Positions 48,431 to 58,254 of a stretch of DNA of 64,000 bases are shown in pieces; the stretch's first letter is position 1; the number at the start of each line of letters is the position of its first letter. The notes below the pieces were generated by a model that worked only from the letters and a program-made list of their open reading frames with translations, had not been told where the DNA came from and did not search any database. Source of the stretch: Haplosporangium gracile (taxonomy: Eukaryota > Mortierellomycota > Mortierellomycetes > Mortierellales > Mortierellaceae); NCBI GenBank assembly GCA_015499985.1, contig JAAAUF010000104.1:1-64000 (forward strand), given 5' to 3'. A program made the position numbers and the translations under genes.

Positions 48431-50088
48431 ATGTCCAAGTACTCCCTTTTGAACAATGTCTATTTCTTGGGCGGTTTCGCCACTATGGGCGGGTAAGCAT
48501 TTTCAATCCTGTTACTGCTCTTCAAAGAAATGAAAGATATCCTCACGCGCAATGCAATCGATCGATCGAAGTTTCCTAACCCTCAACCCCCCCTTTTTTC
48601 CATGCTTACCTTAGTATGCTCTTTGGTTTCGATATCTCTTCCATGTCCGGAGTCGTCGGTACCGAGCGTTACCAGAACTACTTCAACCATCCCTCGTCCT
48701 CCCTCCAGGGTGGTATCGTCGCCTCTATGGCCGCCGGTTCTTTCTTTGGCGCTCTCCTCGCCGGTCCCCTCGGTGACAAGATCTCTCGTAAACGCACCGT
48801 CATGTTGGCCGCCAGCATCTGGATTATCGGATCCATCATCCAATGCGCTGCCCAGAACACTTCGATGCTTATTGTCGGTCGTATCATCAACGGTATTGCT
48901 GTTGGTTTGGCTTCCATGATCGTCCCCGTCTATCAGTCTGAAATTGCCCCCAAGAACATCCGTGGTCGTATTGTCTCCCTCCAGCAGTGGGCCATTACTT
49001 GGGGTATCTTGATCCAGTACTTTATCCAGTACGGTTGCTCCTTCATTGAGTCTGATGCCGCCTTCCGTATCCCCTGGGGTATCCAGGTCGTCCCCGGTAT
49101 CATCCTCTTTGCTGGAATCTCCATTTTCCCTTACTCCCCTCGTTGGTTGGCCGATCAGGGCCGTGGTGAGGAGGCTCTTGAGGTCCTTGCCAACTTGCGT
49201 GCCAACGGTGACAAGAACCATCCCGATGTCCAGGCCGAGTTCAAAGAGATTCAGGATGCTATCACCTTCGACCGCACCCTCGCCGCCCGCTCGTACTCTG
49301 AACTCTTCCAGTCCCTCAACTCCCGCCGTGTCTTCCTCGGAATGACCCTCCAGTCCTGGTCCCAGCTTACTGGTATGAACGTCGCCATGTACTACATCGT
49401 CTTCATCTTCCAGGGCGCCGGAATTACCGGCGAGAAAGCCAACCTTCAAGCCTCATCCATCCAATACGTCCTCAACGTCGTCATGACCATCCCCGCCATC
49501 CTCTTCATTGACCGCTGGGGTCGTCGTCCCGTCCTCCTGATCGGCTCCGTCTTCATGGCCCTCTGGCTCTTCCTCATCGGCGGTCTCATGGGTGCCTACG
49601 GATCTGCCCTCGTCTCCTCCGATGGCAACGCAACCACTACTTGGGCCATTCAGGGCAACGACTCTGCTTCCCACGCCGTCATCGCCTGCTCCTACCTCTT
49701 TGTCTGCTCCTTCGCCATCTCCTGGGGTCCCGTCTCCTGGACCTACCCCGCCGAGATCTACCCTCTCCGCATCCGTTCCAAGGCCGTCTCTCTCTCGACT
49801 GCTTCTAACTGGGCCTTCAACTTTGCTCTTGCCTACGCTGTCCCCCCACTGCTCGAGTCGATCCAGTACCGTACCTACTTCATCTTCGGAGGCTTCTGTG
49901 TCGCCATGACCATTCATGTCTTCTTCATGTTCCCCGAGACCAAGGGCCGCACTCTGGAGGAGATGGACCAGATTTTTAACTCTGATGTCCCCATCTTCAA
50001 GGCCTGGGAGGCCTCCAAGGTCCCCACCGCTTCCCGCATCGAGTACGACATTGAGCAGAAAGCTGAGACCCTCGAGGAGAAGAAGTAA
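48431..50088 (+). CDS. Hexose/sugar transporter (MFS, sugar porter family)
   Basis: Imports hexoses or related sugars across the plasma membrane. Two exons, 48431-48492 and 48615-50088, giving 511 aa; the intron falls within the first helix at ATMG|GMLFGFDIS. Signatures: GRIINGIAVGLASMIVPVYQ followed by SEIAPKNIRGR, an SPRWL motif, the GRR motif in DRWGRRPVLL, and the terminal PETKGRTLEEMD. About twelve hydrophobic segments are spaced as expected, and the codons end mostly in C, which suggests high expression. Sugar specificity and affinity cannot be read from the sequence, so no gene symbol is given. Long open frames on other frames here are shadows of its biased codons. A TATA box and CT leader precede it. 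Confidence 0.95.
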
Positions 50089-50638
50089 AAAAAAGTCCCT
50101 TCTTTGTAGGATCGACAACAGCAACAGCAACAACTACTACTTCTTCAAGAACAAACAACGTCAACAGACAGGGGCGATCCTGTCTTTTTTTTGTTGGTTT
50201 CTTTCCTTCTCATGTTTTTATTTGATGAGATGTAACCAGCTTCAATACCCCCTTAGCAAACTTTTATCTATTGCAATAATAAAAAACGCATTGTAAAAAA
50301 ACCCTTATATAATGATCCTGGGATAAACAGGAGGAGGCAATCATTGAAAAAAGGAGCTTGATAGGGTAGTCGCATAGGGTGAAAAAGAACAGGGTACTAG
50401 CAATGAATTGTCGTGAGAGTAAAAGGGTAAGGCACTGCAATAGGCGCGAGGTATAGGCTAGAAGAGCGGAGAAAAGAAAAAAAGAAAGCGAAGGAGAGTT
50501 TGTGTGCGCACTAAAATGCACCAACAGCAGTTCGTGGGAAAGATAACGTACGCAAAAGGAAAGAAAGAAGGTGTCTGAGCGTAAAGCTCGAGTTACACCA
50601 AATGTCCCTTGACGTGAGCGACAGAGAGAAAGGCGTGT
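50089..50638. other. Tail-to-tail intergenic region
   Basis: Between the stops of the sugar transporter (+) and the AFF-like gene (-). It includes A-rich and T-rich tracts and AATAAAA-like sequence near 50278 that may serve as a polyadenylation signal. No gene is visible. Confidence 0.5.
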
Positions 50639-53368
50639 TTAGGAAAACACAGATCCAAGCATCTGGTGGAGTGCCGCGCAACGAGACCGCAGCTCCATCG
50701 CACCAAAGCGAACTTGGCTCGAATGGCGCTTGTCCATCATCTCCAGGAACTGCTGCAACTGTGTTGGAGCACTCTGGTCGGCACCGTTATGCTCTTTGTC
50801 ATCCATCGCCATACCAGTTCCCTCCTCGACTGGAGCACGACCATCGGAACTCATGTTGCGGGTATAAGTGATCGAGTTGGATCGGTAGAGACCAATCCTG
50901 TCCAGTAGATCAGCTCGTTCGGAGTAATACTGTTCGATCGCAAGGAGAATGTCGTTTCCTCCCTTGATCGCCTTTTGCAACTCTCCTATCGATACAACAT
51001 CAACAGAGCATCGAAAATTCAGGTCAGCACTGACATCAATTTTTTAAGTCCAGAAACAAAGCCAACAAAAATCATCAAACGCGTCGTGTTGTATGTTGCC
51101 TGTAAGTTTCATTTTGACAGAGGGAGGGGCGCGTTGGATGCCCAGAGGAGTAACAGGTTCATGCGCGCCGGATTGACTCGAGTGGCGCATCGGCGTCGAG
51201 ACCTTGAATAGCGACGAGTCAAACGTGCCATCAAGCCCAGCAAGAGAGGCAATCTGGGTTGGCTGTTGAAGATAGAGCTGCAGCTGAAGACAGCAGTCCA
51301 TGAACGAGTGCATGCAATCGGTGAACTCTGTGTCCGACTTGACAATCTTTGTTTGAGAGCTCAGGTCACCAGCGAGAGCAGAAATCACCAACGGGCCCTT
51401 CTTGTCGACCAGAGAGCGTGGTGAACTCTGTTTCTTAGAGAATGGGCCAGCAAAGTTCTCGTTCCTCTCGCCCGGTAAATTTCCTGAAGTGTTTACGTGC
51501 TGCGCAGTTGGAGAACGGGTAGGTGCCAACATAGTGATCCGTCGCTCGGGAAACGTTGCTGCTTGTCCTGCTCTCGCATAGGCTCTACCTCCAGGAGCAG
51601 CGTATTCATCATGACCATCACCAGACAGAAGTGCGACGTTGACGCGAGTATGCTCTGAGGGCTCGCTGGTCGATCCGTGATCTCGCTTGCGCTTCCGTCT
51701 AGTGTCTGAACACTCGCCTGAAGATGTATCGCGCCTAGCATAGGACTCTTGAGGCGGATTCTTGGAGTCCGATTCGTAATGAGAAGTCGCGAAAGGAGGC
51801 GACTCTTCAGAATGTTGTTTGACAGTAGCCTCTTTCAGGCACGGTGCCTTAAACGAAGAAAATACATGATCAGTTGGCTCGATCAAAGGTGAAGCTGCAG
51901 CGGGTGTTTTGATAGGAGGCGACCGTGGGCTAGGTGTATTGGGCAAAAGTGACTTGGCAGGTGGTGACCCCCGCTCACTGCACTTGGTGGTATCTTGACG
52001 CGATCGCTTTGGTGGTGGTTTGGTGTGTTCCTTGTCATGACCATCGTTCACACTTGCCTCATCGCCCTGAGTGACTTCTTCCTCCTCCTCTTTGATAACA
52101 TCCAGGTGCATTTCATCCTTGGGTGGGTGGATATCCATAGCATGAGAACCCTTGAATGCGAGAACAACGCTGTTTTGGTCCTTATCTCGAGTTTCTTGGC
52201 AAGGCACCTTCTCCGTCTTGACTCTTGTGGCTTGCCAATCAGGGGGGATATGAGGCTGCTTGAACTCACGAGCTGGAAGCCGACCAAAGTCGTGAATGGG
52301 CTGCAATGTATCCGAGATCGGTCGTGAAGTCTCGGTCATTGAGTGAACAAGCGCGTCGCAGTCCTTGTAGATACTTGGCAGTTTCTCGTCCATGATACCT
52401 CGGACTTGACGCACATTGCTGATGTTGTACTGACGGATCAGCGCATGCATTTCCGTACGAGGATCATTCGAGAGAGGGCTCAGTGTCACAGATGAAGGTG
52501 TGGTACTCGACGATGATGACGATCCGGGGTATGCAGTCCTTCTGCGTGCACTCAACGAACCATGGACTGATGGGATCTTAGAGAGGGGTGTCTGTGGACT
52601 GGAAGAGGACTGGTCGTCAGAGGACTCTGCAGTTTCGACGAAAGAGAGACGCGATGGTCTGATGTGTGCCAGATTTTTGCCTCTGTATTGAAGTCGAGGG
52701 CACTTCCCGCCTGTGATGTCAGGGCGTACGTCCCCAGGGGCAGAACTTGATGAGCTTGATCCATTCAAGTGTGAATCTGATTCGACGATAATGTGACTAT
52801 TTACGACGGACTGATCAGACGTGTCAGAGTGAGGCCGATGAGGGAATGGTGACACATCCTGTGAATTCCACTGACGCGGAGCGAAGATGGGTGAGAACGA
52901 CAACGAGATTAACGAGCTCGGTGGCGTCGGCTCGGGTGTTCTTGAGTCAGGCTGGGCAAAGGACACCTGAGGCAAGGAGCGTATTGCGAGCAGGGTGTCG
53001 TCGTGCAACGCGTGATCGGGCCGAGTAGTGAGGCTCACGTGGCGAGAGTTGACCGGCATCGGAAGGGCCTGTTGTGATTGTTGTTGCTGCGAGGTAGAAG
53101 TGGGGTTCTGATACATATAAGCCAAGTCTCCTGTGGTGAAGGAAGAGGTCAGCGCGAGAGAGTTCTGAGAGTCGTCGTGTTGCTGTTGATAAGTTGCGTC
53201 GTTATCGTTATTCTCTGTCAACAGGCTCTGTCGGAGGGGAGAAAAGTGTCGACCGGCCTTTGGGTTGTTTCGACGCTGGTGAAGAAGAGAGGTTGTGGGT
53301 GAGACGATGATGGACGGGTTCCAGCGAGGAGTTGGAGGTCGCTGCTGCTTGTCCTTGGCTGACCACAT
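50639..53368 (-). CDS. Large disordered nuclear-type protein with AF4/FMR2-like C-terminal region
   Basis: Two exons: 53368-51100 and 50985-50639, giving 871 aa; an upstream in-frame ATG at 53401 would add 11 residues. The intron appears to be GC-AG: the donor ACAG|GCAACA joins GATAG|GAGAG in phase 1, and no in-frame GT donor before the stop is convincing. Residues 1 to about 640 are Ser/Pro/Thr-rich and disordered, with basic clusters suited to nuclear import (RRKRKRDH, KRSRQD). The C-terminal 200 residues are more ordered: DTEFTDCMHSFMDCCLQLQL, then IEQYYSERADLLDRI, then RFGAMELRSRCAALHQML. These blocks resemble in order and pattern the AF4/FMR2 C-terminal homology domain, the dimer-forming part of super-elongation-complex scaffolds. 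That assignment is inference by eye. Divergent from the AP-1 sigma gene. Confidence 0.65.
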
Positions 53369-53763
53369 AGACGGAGACAGAGAGTGTATATGTGTGTGCA
53401 AGCAAAGGTTAAAGAGAAGTGGTGGCGTTTGCTATTTTCAACCTTGTAGGGCTGGGAGAGTATCGCACAGTGTTGTCGAGCAGAGCGGAGTTGTTATGTG
53501 GATGTGTGAGAGAGGAGTAGTGTAGGCGTAAGTGAGGGGGAAGTAAAAGTAAAGCGACTGTTGGTTGAGGGAAGGTTGGAAAGAAAGTGAAGTAAAGAAA
53601 AGAAGAAGAAAGTTGGGAAGAAAAGAAGGAAGAAAAGAAAAGAAAGAAACAAAAAGTTAAAATCAGATCTGACTATCATTATTGATGCATTTGCACAAAT
53701 CAACACACGCCACCAAAATGATGTCTAATTTGCTGTGTGCCAGCCAACACAGTCAACATAGAA
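53369..53763. other. 5' flank of AFF-like gene
   Basis: Non-coding by inspection, with a purine-rich A/G tract near 53570-53660. It probably holds the leader of the AFF-like gene and the 3' end of the short ORF to the right. Confidence 0.4.
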
Positions 53764-53958
53764 TCATTTTTCAGGAGTCAGCCAGATATGGCGTGCATCA
53801 AAGATACCACCTGTGGGCTGGTATCGCTTGCCGTCTCGTAGCTCTTTGATACGTAAACTATCGCCAGGCACCCTCTCAAACGTTTTTACTTCTTGGAATC
53901 CACATGTAACAGCGTCCGTGCTGGCAACCTTTGTGCGTTCTTCGTGCCTCGAGCTCAC
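53764..53958 (-). CDS. Possible 64-residue hypothetical protein
   Basis: An ORF beginning MSSRHEERTKVASTD and ending GIFDARHIWLTPEK. The amino-acid composition is balanced, unlike the low-complexity frames around it, and the second half (ERVPGDSLRIKELRDGKRYQ) looks like a folded basic segment. I cannot assign a family. It may be a short gene or the last exon of a gene whose other exons lie in the intron-like DNA to the right, where the first AP-1 sigma intron is also proposed. The start is the first ATG. Confidence 0.35.
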   Translation of the reverse strand: MSSRHEERTKVASTDAVTCGFQEVKTFERVPGDSLRIKELRDGKRYQPTGGIFDARHIWLTPEK

Positions 53959-54100
53959 ACAATCACAAAAATTGCGCCGAAGGGAAAGCTCATTTCCACG
54001 TCACATAAATCACGGGCTAGAAGGCTGCAGGGACACGGTCGGCCGGTTGCATTCCTTTCCTTTTTTTTCCATCAACAACTTGCCACACACCCACACACAC

Positions 54101-55513
54101 ATGCCTGTAAGACAGCCGCACTTACCTTAACAGACGACCGTTACGGGAAACACACTCTCACTTCATATCAGGACTCGGCAAACAACCTTCAGTGTTCACA
54201 AGATGACGCTTTATTCGACGAACAAAACAACCACGGACGAGCTGGAAGGCGGGAACTCAAAATCGTCATAGGAACATCATCAACAAGAGGAGCACCATGT
54301 ACCCATGCAGCATGCCTGCATTGTCACTCGATACTTTCATTCAAGATTTTTTGAAGGAGCAGGAAGACGATGCTTGAATGAGCTTATATGACCTTCATCT
54401 TACAACTCACCGAGTCAATAGTAGATGACCGCATGTTTGCATAGACTGAGAGTTTCAGTTCGCCCGCAGCTCACAACTAAGGGCATCAACTGGAGCATTC
54501 AGAGGCGATACATATTCAGGACATCAATTGCCCAAGCGGAAAGACCAAAACAACATTGCAACGTCCAGAACAGGACTGTTACCTTTGGGTTATTTACCCT
54601 CTAAATATCACCAACTCCCTGACCGTTGCATCACCATCACCTTGCTGAACGCTCTTTTAGATCAACTACGTACTACTTGTCAGCCGACAAGGCAAGACGC
54701 GCCTCGCAAAATGGTTCACAACAATGAGCCCTAAAGAAAAGACAAAGATCATCAAGGACGTCACCCAGCTCGTGCTTTCAAGGCGGACCAAAATGTGCAA
54801 CTTTCTAGAATATAAAGGTATGTTACGCGCCTCAGGAACAAACTTTGGAGCGAAGGAGGGAAGGAAGGAAGGAAGGAGGGAAATGTTTAGTCGAGATGGA
54901 GAGGAATGTCAACAAACTAATCGATAACATTTGGATTGAAATGTTTAGACACCAAGGTCATCTATCGAAGGTAACCACAGGAACAACATCCCAGTTTTGC
55001 TTGTCATGTGAGATGACGGGACGCATTTGCTTTCACACAAGCTCACGTCAAATGTCCCCCCTTTTTTTTGCTCGATTGGAAATAGATACGCGAGTTTGTT
55101 CTTTATCACAGGAATCGACCCTAACGACAACGAGCTGTTAACGCTCGAGATCATTCACCGCTACGTCGAAGTCCTCGATCGGTACTTTGGAAACGTAAGT
55201 CAGCTTCCTCCCCCTTTCAAAAGAACAGGCGCTTTTCTTTCATGCCAAGACCAATATCATTTATCTTCGCGCAGTAGCAAATGGAACTTCAGTCTTACCT
55301 ATTCACCATCCACCACTTCTTCCTCCTTTCAACAAAATTTAACAGGTATGCGAGCTGGATCTGATTTTCAACTTTCATCGCGCTTATTTCATCCTGGACG
55401 AGCTATTGATTGCGGGCGAGATGCAGGAATCCAGTAAAAAGACGGTCCTCAGAGTCATCACACAACAGGATGCCATGGAAGAAGAGGAGGCCAAGGAAGA
55501 GGCAAAGAAATAA
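54101..55513 (+). CDS. APS1: AP-1 clathrin adaptor complex small subunit sigma
   Basis: Small subunit of the AP-1 adaptor, which sorts cargo into clathrin vesicles between the trans-Golgi and endosomes. Clear exons: 54661-54817, 54949-54970, 55086-55194 and 55346-55513. A first micro-exon ATGCCT at 54101-54106 with a good donor (GTAAGA) is proposed because exon 2 opens without ATG yet in frame ([19 protein letters not shown]); this implies a 554-bp intron and 153 aa total. The longin-like core is unmistakable: [71 protein letters not shown]. The last 15 residues are acidic/basic ([11 protein letters not shown]). The sequence fits sigma-1 better than sigma-2 by the MCNFLEYK block, though this is not proof. 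A GGAA-repeat lies in the second intron. Confidence 0.92.
54850..54885. repeat. GGAA/AAGG microsatellite inside an intron of the sigma gene
   Basis: Four to five units of GGAA-type purine repeat within an intron of the AP-1 sigma gene. Confidence 0.8.
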
Positions 55514-55992
55514 ACATACATCAAGGATACACCTTTTTTTTTAAAAAAATCTTATTCGTGCGTCTCCCGCTACTTCAGCAAACAACTTTTACAGCATCAA
55601 CTGCCACAGGCGGGATTGTTATCCATTGCAATAGACTTGGAGTAGATCTCAGAGGAATAAAAAGCTCAACAACTACAAGGAGAAGACAGACATACCCCAC
55701 AATGCTACCGGGAACCAATGTTTAAGCTCATGGATCGCTCACCTGGATAAGGGAGGTCGGTTTCGATTAATTGGACGCATATTAATTTATTTTTGCAGAA
55801 GGGACGACTTCAGGGACACAGGGAGTCATATTCTGGAAACTGGATAAAAATAAGGATATTCCCCTTCTGGTTTCTTGTGGCAGGCACGCTCAATTGGAGA
55901 CTTGTGAGACACGAACAACAGGATCGAGGAAACCGAAGAAGGAAAAGAAGGACGGGCAATAAGCGGATCGCGTCGGGAGGAGGAGAAGGCCC
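55514..55992. other. Convergent 3' regions
   Basis: Contains the 3' untranslated region of the AP-1 sigma gene and, on the minus strand, the probable 3' region of the short ORF to the right. An AATAAA-type signal on the minus strand lies near 55780-55795. A frame at 55793-55996 is basic and low in complexity and is not credible. Confidence 0.45.
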
Positions 55993-56097
55993 TTAGGCAA
56001 AGTGGTAGGAGACAAAATCGTAGCCCATGAGGACAAAGGTGGGGATGGGGGTGGCCTTGACAGGGACGGAGACGGTCTTGGTTTGGGTGGGGTTCAT
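55993..56097 (-). CDS. 34-codon ORF behind a strong core promoter
   Basis: Encodes MNPTQTKTVSVPVKATP then IPTFVLMGYDFVSYHFA. It is not a family I recognise. Nearly every third base is C (or G), as in highly expressed genes of this window such as the sugar transporter. The leader is pyrimidine-rich and about 120 bp upstream lies a TATA box. The last half is moderately hydrophobic, so a small membrane or mitochondrial subunit is possible. It could also be the first exon of a longer gene, but no in-frame GT donor was found near the stop. Confidence 0.45.
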   Translation of the reverse strand: MNPTQTKTVSVPVKATPIPTFVLMGYDFVSYHFA

Positions 56098-56218
56098 CTT
56101 GGCTTGAGAGAGTTGGTTTGCTTGAGAGGCAGGTAGGCTAAGGAGCTTGAGTTGGTTGGTTGGTTGATGGTGAGATGATGGAGAAGAAGAAGGGGAGTTG
56201 GTGGATGGAGGGGGATGG

Positions 56219-56225
56219 TTTTATA
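56219..56225 (-). promoter_or_regulatory. TATA box of the 34-codon gene
   Basis: TATAAAA on the minus strand within CTTATAAAACC, about 120 bp before the ATG and followed by a C/T-rich leader. The arrangement repeats that of the amino-acid permease and sugar-transporter promoters. Confidence 0.45.
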
Positions 56226-57185
56226 AGCGGAGAGGTTTTTGTTGAGGAGCTCAACGATGAACTTGCTTGAAAATGTGGTTGTTTTCTTTTTGCAACACCC
56301 CATCATCATCAAGATACTCCCTTCATCATCATCAAAGGGATAGAGTATCTCGGATGAGTGATGAATAAGGGTGCCAACGTGATGGGGGTTAATGGTGGAT
56401 GGGTGAGTGAAGTCGATGGTTGAGTGAAGTCGATGGTTGAGTGAACCGGTTTGATCAATAATGGTAATTTCGTAACGGCATAGAGCCATATTTTCTTAGT
56501 TCGAGACAATGAGCGGGTAGATAGTATGCTAGCTAAGCCGCATGTGCAGATCTTGATAGAAGCACGATAGCGGGTAAACTCCTATTCGATGGGAGGATTG
56601 GTCGGCATAGAACGACCAACCACCATGGAAATACACGTAGAGCGCTTGTTTCAAGGAAGCAAGGAAAACGCGTTGGCGTAGAATGGGTGCTCATGACGGG
56701 GTGTAGAAGCAACAGTAAACACTCAAAAACCAGCCCCACGAACTTTACCGGATCGCGGTATGCGACCCATAGAAGACGGACGCGTGTGTAAAATAAGTGG
56801 TGAGGTAATAATCTCGCCGTTTCAAGGAAGCTGCATGTGTGTGGTATGTCTCCAAACGACCTGTCCAGGAGTGGACAAGAAAATTATTAAAAAAATCGGC
56901 GCTCACAAAAAAAATTCGGAAGGCGCATTATGCACCTTTATCGGACAGATCACAACTGTTGGGGAGAGGAAGAGTTTTTCTTTTTGATTTATCTCCAACG
57001 TTCGTTCGCTCTTCTACCCCACACCCGCATGTGACGTTAAGGAGCAAACAAGGGAAAACAATGGTGTGGATCAGAGAAACACATTGAAGAAAGATCTAAG
57101 TTCGAGATCACGCCTTTCCCTTCTCCGCCTAGTCCCAAAGAATTATCAGGGGAAATCATTAATTGGACTATTACTCCTCTCCGCG
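56226..57185. other. Intergenic region
   Basis: No supported gene. It contains a short tandem repeat (GAGTGAAGTCGATGGTT twice, near 56404-56440). Apparent frames here are short and repetitive. Confidence 0.5.
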
Positions 57186-57272
57186 TTAATATTGAAAGGG
57201 TGAACAGGAAGTGTGACTGGTTTTCACAAGTGAAGTAAACAAAAAACCGTCGTTTATGTGAAGGAAGAGTCT
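57186..57272 (+). repeat. Left inverted repeat of the element
   Basis: Core shared with the right repeat: GGGTGAACAG, GTGACTGGTTTTCAC, GTGAAGTAAAC, AAAAAACCGTCGTTTATGTG, AAGAGTC, in this order. Differences are a short deletion and two or three base changes. Confidence 0.85.
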
Positions 57273-57325
57273 CTTGCTTCCTTCTCTTCCTCTGCTCCCG
57301 TCCGACCTTGGGCCAGACGCACACA

Positions 57326-57763
57326 ATGGAACAACAAAACCATGTCAATGCTCTCAGCGATGTATTGATAACGTTCCTAAGAGCTATGGAGATGACTGTC
57401 AACAAGCGCGTTGAGGAGAAATTGGCAGCTCGGAGGAAAGAGGTATTGGATTTTTTTAATCATATCTATATTGAGTCGCTGTGCGCTATGAAGGAGTATA
57501 AAATCAACGGCTAACCATGATAATCATTTTCATATTCATCCAAAACACGGTAATCGTTGCTGCCTACATTACAAGCTCTGTCCCCCTGCGAGAGCTGAGA
57601 AGCGACTAACCATACGCCTTCTAAAAAGAAGGACCTATCACCGCCCGAGGTGAGTGACATGTCTGCGTGGTCTAGCTGCTCCTTCAAGTTGCATGTTAGC
57701 ACGGATGTTCTAGCTTACAACGACGCGACCCTAGTCCTAGGCCTGCATCTGAACCTAAGTTGA
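57326..57763 (+). CDS. Small ORF (two-exon model) inside the inverted-repeat element
   Basis: Exon 57326-57442 encodes MEQQNHVNALSDVLITFLRA then a basic/acidic tail ending AARRKE. A GT donor follows and an acceptor (CTAAAAAG) leads to 57629-57763, which encodes KDLSPPEVSDMSAWSS and ends in LVLGLHLNLS, giving 83 aa in frame. Codon use looks like real coding sequence. No family is recognised. Further coding-like pieces downstream in other frames suggest that a longer gene has decayed, so this may be a pseudogene rather than an active one. Confidence 0.35.
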
Positions 57764-57796
57764 AACGCTCACACCGTGCCTAGTACCCATTTGGGT

Positions 57797-58034
57797 TCTC
57801 ATAGCATCCAGTCGCCACAAGCAGATTGTATCCCACTTGCCGAGGATGTGAAATTGAAATTGATCGAGAGGGACACCGCATTGTTTAGAAACAATGGATA
57901 ATGAGTCGATGAAGTTTATCGTCACTTACCGCTTTCATACGGATGATTCTCGCCTCGAAAAGGGCCTTGAATCAGCCCTTCCCAGAGATTTGACCGAGGC
58001 CAGAGAAGTATTGAAAATGGCAGAGAAAGCGTAG
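57797..58034 (+). pseudogene. Coding-like remnants in two frames within the element
   Basis: One frame reads CIPLAEDVKLKLIERDTALF and stops near 57902. An overlapping frame starts at ATG 57894 and encodes 46 residues, MDNESMKFIVTYRF ending EVLKMAEKA, to 58034. Both have amino-acid content typical of real protein. The frame change between them suggests a single gene broken by a one- or two-base indel, or a missed splice. No domain is recognised. An AATAAA signal follows at about 58048. Confidence 0.35.
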
Positions 58035-58141
58035 TGATGTAGTGTCAATAAAACTCGAAGAAAAAGAAAGAAAGAATGAAAGTGATGGATAAAAAAAACG
58101 CGACAATGGCTCGTGCGTTGCACACGCGTCCAGAAAAAAGA

Positions 58142-58228
58142 CTCTTTCTTCACATAAACGACGGTTTTTTGTTTACTTCACGTAAGTGAAAACCAGTCAC
58201 ATCTCATAAATCTGTTCACCCATATTAA
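58142..58228 (-). repeat. Right inverted repeat of the element
   Basis: Reverse complement of the left repeat, with the same ordered core blocks. It lies about 27 bp from the stop codon of the BMT6-like gene and may therefore lie in that gene's 3' untranslated region. Confidence 0.85.
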
Positions 58229-58254
58229 AATAATCATATATTTGGACGGGAATC

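Larger units (their letters stand above)
57186..58229. mobile_element. Inverted-repeat-bounded element, non-autonomous
   Basis: Two long inverted repeats (about 85 bp each, with a core that matches nearly base for base) bound about 870 bp. The interior carries small coding-like pieces on the + strand but no transposase or polymerase motif. This resembles a MITE or a non-autonomous TIR element that has captured a gene piece. It ends only about 25 bp from the stop of the BMT6-like gene. I did not find an obvious target-site duplication by eye, so exact ends are approximate and the mobile nature is inference. Confidence 0.6.

Noticed and set aside
48583..49449. 288-codon minus-strand frame opposite the sugar transporter
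   Set aside because: Shadow of the transporter's biased codons.
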